Source: Thauera butanivorans NBRC 103042 (GTDB lineage: Bacteria > Pseudomonadota > Gammaproteobacteria > Burkholderiales > Rhodocyclaceae). Taken from it: a stretch of DNA of 64,000 bases. Of the stretch, positions 57,577-64,000 are shown in pieces. The DNA lies in assembly GCF_001591165.1 (NCBI RefSeq), contig NZ_BCUG01000030.1:1-64000 (forward strand), read 5' to 3'. A program made the position numbers and the translations under genes. The notes under the pieces are model-generated. The model was not told the origin of the DNA. It searched no databases and saw only the letters and a program-made list of their open reading frames with translations. How positions within the stretch are numbered: position 1 is the first letter of the stretch; the number at the start of each line of letters is the position of its first letter.

Positions 57577-58401
57577 ATGCACGCGATGCTCAAAAAACTG
57601 GCCCTGACAACGGCGCTGACGCTCACCGTAGCAGCTCCGGCTTTTGCTGCGCCAACGAATATCGGTGGTGTTCTGATTGATCCGGACTACGTCGACGCAG
57701 GCGAAAACGATTTCATCTCGCAGTTCAACTTTACCCAGTGGTATACCTCGGGGGACCAAAGCGGAACGGCGGATTTGGGCTACGGTAGCGCCTCCACGAT
57801 CGGTAGCGTACTGGCATCCCTTGACGGAAGCACGAACCCCACTCCTTATTATCTGCAAGGCGTAGGAGAGTTTTATCGCGTCAATGCGCTCAGCTATGCC
57901 AATGGCGACTCATTCGTCATCGGCGGCGGAGAGCTGACCTTCGCGTTTGGCGGAATTGGCCTCAATGCCGACCAGAGCTTCGATATCAGCAACGCATGGG
58001 CATACGTCTACGTTGATCAGGGACCGAGCACCGACTACACCCACCCGACCAGCAATAGTGGTGAAGTTGCATTCGCAATGGACGGCAATGTCTGGCTTGA
58101 ACTGGAGTTTGTAAGCCTTTCGTTCCTGAGCGGTGATGTTGGTGACGGCAACGTCAGCGCCAGCTTCAATATCACCGGCGGGCTGGCTGCAGATTACTTC
58201 GACCCGAAGTCGTTGACCTATAATGCCAGTGCCTTCTTCGCTGCCAGCTCTGGTCTGCCTGTAGATCTCAACCGCCAGTACTCTAACGGTGGCAATGGCT
58301 CTGCAATCGGCAACACTCAAGCCGTGCCCGAGCCGGCCACCCTTGCACTTCTCGGCGCAGGCCTGCTTGGAGTGGTAGGCTTTTCGCGCAGGAAGATTTA
58401 A
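57577..58401 (+). CDS. PEP-CTERM sorting-domain exported protein
   Basis: This 274-residue protein has a signal peptide (LALTTALTLTVAAPAFAAP), a beta-rich, Gly/Ser/Asn-rich body and a C-terminal PEP-CTERM signal: VPEPATLALLGAGLLGVVGFSRRK. That tripartite tail (VPEP, membrane helix, basic end) is recognised by exosortase (EpsH/XrtA). Such proteins are secreted surface or matrix components in biofilm- and floc-forming betaproteobacteria. A CAAAGGAG site precedes the ATG. Lower GC than its neighbours suggests a distinct history. The exosortase gene is not in the window. Confidence 0.92.
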   Translation: MHAMLKKLALTTALTLTVAAPAFAAPTNIGGVLIDPDYVDAGENDFISQFNFTQWYTSGDQSGTADLGYGSASTIGSVLASLDGSTNPTPYYLQGVGEFYRVNALSYANGDSFVIGGGELTFAFGGIGLNADQSFDISNAWAYVYVDQGPSTDYTHPTSNSGEVAFAMDGNVWLELEFVSLSFLSGDVGDGNVSASFNITGGLAADYFDPKSLTYNASAFFAASSGLPVDLNRQYSNGGNGSAIGNTQAVPEPATLALLGAGLLGVVGFSRRKI

Positions 58402-58420
58402 GCAATTAAATCCTCGCAAG

Positions 58421-58451
58421 AACCCCGTTCTGGAGCAGAACGGGGTTTTTT
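58421..58451 (+). terminator. Rho-independent terminator after PEP-CTERM gene
   Basis: AACCCCGTTCT and AGAACGGGGTT form an 11-bp perfect stem with a five-base loop, followed by a T-run. Confidence 0.93.
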
Positions 58452-58497
58452 ATTGCCGGCAAGATTTCCATCAATGAGCCAAATTCCATACGCCCCC

Positions 58498-60177
58498 TCA
58501 AGATTGAATTTCCTGATTTATCGGCTCGTACCGGCCCGGTGACATGATCCCCGAAGGATCCAAGGTTTTCTTGAGAGTCGAGACGATCTGCCAGTACGGC
58601 GCATCCGAACGGATGAACGACTCTATTTCGTCTACCGGCACCCGATACGGTACACAGCCTCCGATCTTTCTTCCCTCATCGAGCAGCTCCCGGTAGCACC
58701 TCCTTGCACGCTCGACATCCTGTCCGTTTGCACGATCGAACAGCAAAGGGACAGTGCTGTCGAAGCAACGGTCGGACACGCTGGTCAATGTTATCAGTGG
58801 CTCCAATCCATGTTTTATGCACACTCGCCGCACCATTCGAGCATACTCTTCCACGGTTCTCGCCCGCATGGGCACCAGCGGTGAATACCATACCAAGCCG
58901 CAACCATCACAGGCCGGGTTCATTGGGGCATCGCCCTCGGGTTTCCTCCCCGAAATCCAATAAGCCAATGGCAGCGCTATCTCGCTGGGTGCCCCTGCCA
59001 ACAGTTTCAGTGTTTTGTTCAGGGTTCCGAAGATGTTCTGCACCATACGCCCCGGCGCCCCCGGAACATAGGCACTTGCCCGATCAAGGAACGCAACTTG
59101 GCCAGGTGTGAAGAACATCAGCCTTTTCGCCGTTCCCCGCAACCTCCTTCGTATCAAGGAGCGTGCAGCCGCAAGCACCTTGGCGTTGCCGTACATTGCC
59201 CCAGCCCCCATCCACGACATCACGTTATTACGCCTGGCCATTTCAGCGACGTAGTCCGGCCTGATCAAGCCGTTATCATCAAGCTGATCTCTCGGATAGG
59301 GCTCCATCATCGACAGCACCCGATGTGTATTCATCAAATTGATGGACCCGAGCACCCCGCCCACTTCACGCAGTATCGAACGAATCGCCTCCACGGCGTC
59401 GCCCAGGTTTTCGTCGTGCGGCACTCCGAAGAAAAAGGCTTCGACACGTTCGGGGATCGGAGCCAGTGCAATGCTCATGCGCGTGACGATGCCAAAGCCA
59501 CTCTGGGTAAACATGCCATCCAGGAACGCCCCGAACCCCCATTTGAAGACCCTGTCGACATCCGGGCACCCCAGTTCTGCCAGGGGCGGCCGATAAACCC
59601 GACCATCAGGCAGCACCACTTCCAGCGACATCATCGACAAGAAATGATCGGCATGTGGAGTGATGCCATACCCCCGTTCCAGCGCATTACCCACCAGGCT
59701 GCAGTTCGGGCCGGCCCCCGTCGCGGGGCAGAGAAAGCGCAAATTCTCCTTATCGAGGTAATCCCTCAGCATTTGCTGCGTAACCCCTGGCTCGAGGTCT
59801 GCCACGCCCGTTTCGGGATCAACCTCCCAGATTCTGGTCATGCGCGAAAGATCGACCACCACGCAGTCATCGACTGCAGGATTGGCACTGCCATACCCCC
59901 AGTTGTTGCCGGTACTGACCGGATAAAGGGCTACCTTGTACCGGCAGGCGGCATTGACTATCGCAATGATATCGTCGCGAAAGGCGCTACCATCCTGATC
60001 GCCATCACGGGGAAATGGTACAAGCGCGCCCGCAATCCTGCGCCTCAGGCCGGTTGTACAAGCGCCATATCGGCTCGTTGCTTCATCGGCACCCAATACA
60101 GCGCTTCCTTCTGCATCACCCTCAAACCTGACCAGGATTTCAGCAAGAAAACCGGCAACCCTTTCAGCGCAGCCCAT
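58498..60177 (-). CDS. VAO/4-cresol-dehydrogenase-type FAD oxidoreductase
   Basis: This 559-residue flavoprotein has the FAD_binding_4 domain (LYPVSTGNNWGYGSANP, VVVDLSRMTRIWEVDPETGVADLEPGVTQQML, CPATGAGPNCSLVGNALERGYG) and a VAO-type C-terminal domain ending LDPSGIMSPGRYEP. Known relatives oxidise phenolic or other alcohols (vanillyl-alcohol oxidase, 4-cresol dehydrogenase). No signal peptide is evident. An AGGGGGTG site precedes the start. It is divergent from the permease-acyltransferase genes and convergent with the PEP-CTERM gene. The substrate is unknown; an acyl alcohol or lipid is possible by context. Confidence 0.85.
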   Translation of the reverse strand: MGCAERVAGFLAEILVRFEGDAEGSAVLGADEATSRYGACTTGLRRRIAGALVPFPRDGDQDGSAFRDDIIAIVNAACRYKVALYPVSTGNNWGYGSANPAVDDCVVVDLSRMTRIWEVDPETGVADLEPGVTQQMLRDYLDKENLRFLCPATGAGPNCSLVGNALERGYGITPHADHFLSMMSLEVVLPDGRVYRPPLAELGCPDVDRVFKWGFGAFLDGMFTQSGFGIVTRMSIALAPIPERVEAFFFGVPHDENLGDAVEAIRSILREVGGVLGSINLMNTHRVLSMMEPYPRDQLDDNGLIRPDYVAEMARRNNVMSWMGAGAMYGNAKVLAAARSLIRRRLRGTAKRLMFFTPGQVAFLDRASAYVPGAPGRMVQNIFGTLNKTLKLLAGAPSEIALPLAYWISGRKPEGDAPMNPACDGCGLVWYSPLVPMRARTVEEYARMVRRVCIKHGLEPLITLTSVSDRCFDSTVPLLFDRANGQDVERARRCYRELLDEGRKIGGCVPYRVPVDEIESFIRSDAPYWQIVSTLKKTLDPSGIMSPGRYEPINQEIQS

Positions 60178-60505
60178 TCACACCCCCTGACATTCCATAC
60201 ATAAAGTTCTTACTGCCTCGACAATTCCATGCATGCCTTCGAAACAGGGCGCTTCAAGCCCATGCCGACAGCTTCGACAAACCGATATGCCGTTTCCCGG
60301 CCGTGACGGGCGGCGCGACGAGGGGCACGTCCCCCGCCAAAGATGAACGATATGGCTTCCCTCCCCCGGGAAACGCCCCGCATCACTTGCAACTTGCAGG
60401 TCATGGGCTGCACGGCTGCTTGCCACCCGCAGCTACCCCGGGCGGCGCCATGCGCACCTGCTTTTTCCTCCAACTTCCATTCGCTCCAACGCTATCATAG
60501 AAAGA
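60178..60505. promoter_or_regulatory. Divergent intergenic region, flavoprotein / permease operon
   Basis: This 328-base gap separates two divergent start codons and must hold both promoters. It has repeated TTGCAACTTGCAGG-like text near 60387-60400 and a GGGCACG-N4-CCGC near 60323 that is too poor to call sigma-54. I see no further gene. Confidence 0.4.
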
Positions 60506-61768
60506 ATGACCAGACACGCTAAGTCCATGATGCATGCCATCTTCTACGGCAGGGGCCATTCCATCACGCTTGCCGTGCGCAATCTGTACAGGCAACGCCG
60601 CCGTGCCCTTCTGGCATTGACGATTCTCTGTGGCGGGGTGGTGGCCTTCCTGCTCGCAGGCGGCTTCATCCACTGGATTTTCCAGGATATGCGGGAATCG
60701 ACCATCCATTCCCAGCTCGGACACATTCAGGTGACACGACCCGGGTACTTCCGTGAAGGGCTGGGCGACCCGTACAACTACCTCCTGCCATCCGACATGT
60801 CAGTTGTCGAGAACGCTATCGGGCCAGGAGCCCGCACGGTCGCGCCGCGGCTGGCATTCAGCGGCCTGCTGAGCAAGGACGAAGCGACCGTTTCCTTTGT
60901 CGGCGAAGGCATCGACCCTGCGAAAGAGGCTCCGATCACCCGTGCGATCACGATCGTCGACGGACAGGATCTCACGGCCAGTCCGCCGGATTCGGTCCTG
61001 CTGGGCGAAGGGTTAGCGGCCAATCTGGACGCGGCGCCGGGCGATCGTGTCGTGCTGCTGGCGACCACGGCAAGCGGCGGCGTCAATGCGGTCGAGCTGA
61101 CCGTCGCCGGGCTGTTCGCCACGATCACCAAAGAGTACGACGACACCGTGCTGCGGGCCCCCATCGAGGTCGCGCGCAAGTTGATGCGTGTCGAAGGGGC
61201 AACGAGCTGGGTCGTGCTGCTGAACGAAACCGACCAGACCGAACGCGTCACACAGGCCCTGCGCGCGCAGCTGCCTGCGAGCGAGTTCGAGATCATTCCC
61301 TGGAGCGAACTGGCCGATTTCTACAACAAGACCGTCGAGCTATTCTCCCGTCAAGTCGGGGTGGTCCGGCTGCTGATCGCGCTGATCGTGGTCCTCAGTA
61401 TCTCGAACACGCTGTCCATGGCCGTCATCGAACGCACCGGCGAAATCGGCACCTCGATGGCGCTGGGCGTGCGCCGGCGCGGCATACTCGAACTGTTCGT
61501 GCTGGAAGGCGTCCTGCTCGGGCTGGCGGGAGGCGCGATCGGCGTTGCACTTGGCTACGTGCTGGGCCAGATCATATCGGCGATCGGTATTCCCATGCCG
61601 CCGCCGCCGGGTATGGCGCGGGGCTACATCGGTGAGATATCGATTTCGCCCGCCCTTGCGCTGGACGCTTTTCTGCTCGCCTTCGTGACCACCTTGGTTG
61701 CCAGCCTGTTTCCGGCATGGAAAGCTTCACGCATGAACATCGTCGACGCACTGCGTCACCAGCGCTGA
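60506..61768 (+). CDS. FtsX/LolE-type ABC permease, first of a pair
   Basis: This 420-residue protein has the MacB/LolC-type layout: an N-terminal helix (RRALLALTILCGGVVAFLLAGGFI), a large periplasmic domain, and three C-terminal helices with MAVIERTGEIGTSMALGVRRRGILELFVLEGVLLG and WKASRMNIVDALRH. It starts a three-gene unit with a second permease and an N-acyl amino acid synthase. No ATPase gene is adjacent, so one must be supplied in trans. A role in moving acylated lipids or lipoproteins is inferred. Confidence 0.88.
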   Translation: MTRHAKSMMHAIFYGRGHSITLAVRNLYRQRRRALLALTILCGGVVAFLLAGGFIHWIFQDMRESTIHSQLGHIQVTRPGYFREGLGDPYNYLLPSDMSVVENAIGPGARTVAPRLAFSGLLSKDEATVSFVGEGIDPAKEAPITRAITIVDGQDLTASPPDSVLLGEGLAANLDAAPGDRVVLLATTASGGVNAVELTVAGLFATITKEYDDTVLRAPIEVARKLMRVEGATSWVVLLNETDQTERVTQALRAQLPASEFEIIPWSELADFYNKTVELFSRQVGVVRLLIALIVVLSISNTLSMAVIERTGEIGTSMALGVRRRGILELFVLEGVLLGLAGGAIGVALGYVLGQIISAIGIPMPPPPGMARGYIGEISISPALALDAFLLAFVTTLVASLFPAWKASRMNIVDALRHQR

Positions 61769-61773
61769 CCGCC

Positions 61774-62985
61774 ATGCTCTTCAAACTCGCCCTGCGCAAC
61801 GTTTTCCGCCAGAAGATCCGCACGGCGATGACCCTGGCGGCAATCATTTTCGGTGTTTCCAGCCTGATCCTGTCGGGCGGCTTCGTGCAGGACATCTTCG
61901 TTCAGCTCGGCGAAGCAATCATCCATTCCCAGACCGGGCATGTGCAGGTGTTTCGCAAGGATTTCCTGGAAAAGGGAACCCGACAGCCGGATCGCTTCCT
62001 GATCGACGAGCCGGATGCTCTGGTACGACAGATCGCGCAGCGCCCCGACGTGAGCGAGGTGAGCGCACGCCTGAGTTTTTCCGGGCTGCTGAACAACGGC
62101 AGGCGCGACTTGGCGATCATTGGCGAAGGCGTCGAGCCCGACAAGGAAGCAAAACTAGGCACCTACCTGAACATCACGGCAGGGCGGCAGCTGGCAGATG
62201 CGGACCGCTTCGGCATGGCCGTGGGCCAGGGGGTTGCCCACTCGTTGGGTTTGAAGCCGGGTGATGCCGCCACCCTGGTGATGAACACGGCTGATGGCGC
62301 CCTCAATACGCTCGACTTCGAGGTGGTGGGCGTATTCCAGAGCTTCTCGAAGGACTTCGACGCACGCGCGGTACGCATTCCGCTCGATGCCGCCCGCGAG
62401 CTGATGAATACCTCGGGAGCAAACCTGCTGGTGGCCACCCTTGTGCGCACGGGGGACACCGATGTTGCACAGGCTGGCATCGATCAAACTCTCCCGCCCG
62501 GCCTGGATTCGCGCAACTGGCGCCAGCTCTCCGATTTCTATGACAAAACCTTGCAGCTCTATGACCGCCAGTTCGGCGTGCTCAAGCTGATCATTCTGAT
62601 CATGGTCCTGCTGTCCGTCGCCAACACCGTGAACATGAGCGCCTTCGAGCGTCTGGGCGAGTTCGGCACCCTGCAGGCTCTGGGCAATACCCGGCGCCAG
62701 GTCTTCCGCCTGATTCTGGTGGAAAACCTCGTGCTGGGTCTGATCGGCGCGCTACTCGGCGCGGTCATCGGTATTGCGCTTGCCCTGCTGATCTCGGCGA
62801 TCGGCATTCCGATGCCGCCACCACCGAACGCCAATCTGGGTTACACCGCGTTCATCCGGATCGACGCGGCCACCGTCGCCGTGTCCTGCCTGATCGGCCT
62901 GGGTGCGACCGTGCTTGCATCGGTGTTCCCGGCAACCCGCATATCCGCCACTCCCGTCGTGGATGCGCTGCGACAAGGCAACTGA
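61774..62985 (+). CDS. FtsX/LolE-type ABC permease, second of a pair
   Basis: This 403-residue protein is a paralogue of the preceding permease. The two share the IHSQxGHxQV periplasmic motif, a SFSGLL/AFSGLL segment, WSEL/WRQLSDFY, and LISAIGIPMPPPP near the C-terminus. It has SAFERLGEFGTLQALGNTRRQVFRLILVENLVLG and ends TPVVDALRQGN. The two probably form a heterodimer, as LolC/LolE do. The start is five bases after the first permease stop. Confidence 0.88.
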   Translation: MLFKLALRNVFRQKIRTAMTLAAIIFGVSSLILSGGFVQDIFVQLGEAIIHSQTGHVQVFRKDFLEKGTRQPDRFLIDEPDALVRQIAQRPDVSEVSARLSFSGLLNNGRRDLAIIGEGVEPDKEAKLGTYLNITAGRQLADADRFGMAVGQGVAHSLGLKPGDAATLVMNTADGALNTLDFEVVGVFQSFSKDFDARAVRIPLDAARELMNTSGANLLVATLVRTGDTDVAQAGIDQTLPPGLDSRNWRQLSDFYDKTLQLYDRQFGVLKLIILIMVLLSVANTVNMSAFERLGEFGTLQALGNTRRQVFRLILVENLVLGLIGALLGAVIGIALALLISAIGIPMPPPPNANLGYTAFIRIDAATVAVSCLIGLGATVLASVFPATRISATPVVDALRQGN

Positions 62986-63005
62986 CTACCTGGGAGCCAC
63001 ACCAT

Positions 63006-63752
63006 ATGTCACTCCTCGACCGCATCAATCTCGGCTACGGCTTCCGGAAATACTTCCGCATCGATGCTGCACACGATGAAGCGCTCCGCGACCAGGTTTA
63101 CCGCGTCCGCCACGAAGTCTATTGCGAAGAGCTCAAGTTCGAGCCGGAACGTCCCGACCGGCGGGAGGTCGATGCTTACGATGCCCAGAGCCTCCATTGC
63201 CTGCTGCGCGGTGTAGACGAGCCACACACCCTGGTCGGCTGCACACGCCTCGTGCTGGCCAATCCGGACGATCCCGATGCGCCGCTGCCCTTCGAACGTA
63301 CCTGTGCCGCAACGCTCGACCGCAGCATCATCGACCCGGCCAAAATGCCGAGGGGCCGCATCGCGGAAGTCTCCCGGCTCGCCGTATGCGCACGGTACCG
63401 CCGCCGGAAAGGCGAAACCAGGAAGCCCGCCGACATCCAGGACGAGGATTTCGGCAGCAAGGGCCAGCCTCGTTTCCCCTATATCCCGGTGGGTTTGTAC
63501 ATGGGCGCCATCTCGCTGGCCATGCGCCACGACATCGATACCCTGTTCGTACTGACCGAGCCTCGCCTGGCCAGCCACTTTGCCCGTCTCGGCGTCGATA
63601 TCAGGCAGATCGGCGGCCCCATCGAACATCGCGGCACGCGCGTCCCCTCTGCCATGGACGTGCAGAGCATTGTCCGCAACATGCGCATGATCATGCGCCC
63701 GCTATGGCGCACGATCGACGGGGAAATCGCCCGCAGCCTCGAACAAGGTTGA
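63006..63752 (+). CDS. Exosortase/PEP-CTERM-associated N-acyl amino acid synthase
   Basis: This 248-residue protein matches the exosortase-system acyltransferase family (TIGR03694), related to FeeM-type N-acyl amino acid synthases with a GNAT fold. Diagnostic parts are FRKYFRIDAAHDEALRDQVYRVRHEVYCEELKFE, LVGCTRLVLANPDDPDAPLPFE, RGRIAEVSRLAVCARYRRR, PVGLYMGAISLAM and LFVLTEPRLASHFARLGV. These enzymes join an acyl chain, usually from acyl-ACP, to an amino acid. It follows two FtsX permeases by 20 bases and may provide their lipid cargo. Confidence 0.88.
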   Translation: MSLLDRINLGYGFRKYFRIDAAHDEALRDQVYRVRHEVYCEELKFEPERPDRREVDAYDAQSLHCLLRGVDEPHTLVGCTRLVLANPDDPDAPLPFERTCAATLDRSIIDPAKMPRGRIAEVSRLAVCARYRRRKGETRKPADIQDEDFGSKGQPRFPYIPVGLYMGAISLAMRHDIDTLFVLTEPRLASHFARLGVDIRQIGGPIEHRGTRVPSAMDVQSIVRNMRMIMRPLWRTIDGEIARSLEQG

Positions 63753-63757
63753 AAGCA

Positions 63758-63827
63758 GACGGCCCCACCTGGGTGGGGCCGTCCAGACTGCCGACAGGAC
63801 CAGGTTATCCTGGTCTTGTCAGTTTTT
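63758..63827 (+). terminator. Two tandem hairpins, the second with a T-run
   Basis: GACGGCCCCACC/GGTGGGGCCGTC (63758-63783) is a perfect 12-bp stem without T-run. GACAGGACCAGG/CCTGGTCTTGTC (63793-63820) with one G-U pair is followed by AGTTTTT. Together they terminate the acyltransferase operon and may also serve the convergent gene. Confidence 0.85.
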
Positions 63828-63846
63828 CAGCAAACGCGCAGCAGCA

Positions 63847-64000
63847 TCAGCTCTTCAAGGCTTCCTTGATCTGATCCAGCGTGCTCGGATCGTCGATCGT
63901 CGTCAGGTCGCCTGCATCGCGGCCTTCGGCCAGGGCCTGGATCGAGCGGCGCAGCATCTTGCCCGAGCGCGTCTTGGGCAGTCCGCCGATGAAGTGGACA
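63847..64000 (-). CDS. prpE: Propionyl-CoA synthetase (PrpE-like), C-terminal part only
   Basis: The last 50 codons before the stop read FIGGLPKTRSGKMLRRSIQ with the ANL catalytic lysine (SGK), followed by GRDAGDLTTIDDPSTLDQIKEALKS. The GDLTTIDDP end is typical of PrpE rather than acetyl-CoA synthetase. The 5' part lies outside the window. Confidence 0.8.
   Translation of the reverse strand, partial: VHFIGGLPKTRSGKMLRRSIQALAEGRDAGDLTTIDDPSTLDQIKEALKS

Overview
The window looks like the chromosome of a GC-rich betaproteobacterium of the Rhodocyclales type (Azoarcus/Thauera/Zoogloea/Dechloromonas relatives). This is inferred from gene families: a clade II nos cluster, PEP-CTERM/exosortase-linked genes, FixABCX, and the rplU-rpmA-obgE-proB block. 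No rRNA, CRISPR array or intact insertion sequence was seen. One tRNA is present.

Layout: (1) 0.1-5.2 kb: RND efflux pump (permease and adaptor) with a divergent TetR regulator. (2) 5.5-11.4 kb: an orphan citrate lyase alpha homologue, D-tartrate dehydratase with a divergent LysR regulator, a small secreted protein, a SAM methyltransferase and a DnaQ-like exonuclease. (3) 11.8-27.7 kb: a long same-strand nitrous oxide reductase cluster with many overlapping genes: nosZ (Sec-type, clade II), two c-type cytochromes, nosB, nosD, nosG, nosH, nosF, a NosL-like gene, nosY, a UbiA-family prenyltransferase, a small membrane protein, an FtsX/LolD-type ABC pair, a cysteine-containing membrane protein, a TlpA-like lipoprotein and two more NosL genes. 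(4) 30.7-27.8 kb, opposite strand: UbiE-like methyltransferase, SUMF1-fold protein, COG3650-like protein and TlpA-like thioredoxin, behind a near-perfect sigma-54 promoter. (5) 31.2-32.5 kb: a PAS-AAA+-HTH sigma-54 activator. (6) 38.0-32.6 kb, opposite strand: solitary Rieske protein, FixA, FixB, FixC, FixX, ferritin-like protein and MBL hydrolase, again behind a sigma-54 promoter. (7) 38.3-53 kb: mostly housekeeping: tRNA-Pro(CGG), ispB, a solute-binding protein, rlmM, rhlE, a degenerate EAL protein, pntB/pntAB/pntAA, a PP2C phosphatase, rplU, rpmA, obgE and proB. (8) 53.2-63.8 kb: a lipid and envelope region: acyl-CoA ligase, fatty-acyl reductase-like SDR, a decayed VapBC toxin-antitoxin pair, an IS3 remnant, a PEP-CTERM protein with a sigma-54 promoter, a VAO-type flavoprotein, two FtsX permeases and an exosortase-associated N-acyl amino acid synthase. 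The window ends in the 3' end of a propionyl-CoA synthetase gene.

How the genes may work together: the nos cluster carries its own electron route (NosG/H, cytochromes), copper delivery (NosL x3, NosDFY, thioredoxins) and apparently quinone-tailoring enzymes (UbiA-like, UbiE-like). The sigma-54 activator lies between two sigma-54 operons that share a 12-bp motif upstream of their promoters. A weaker sigma-54-like site precedes nosZ. I infer that one activator may coordinate quinone/copper maturation, FixABCX-Rieske electron transfer and possibly N2O reduction. That linkage is the most unusual feature of the window.
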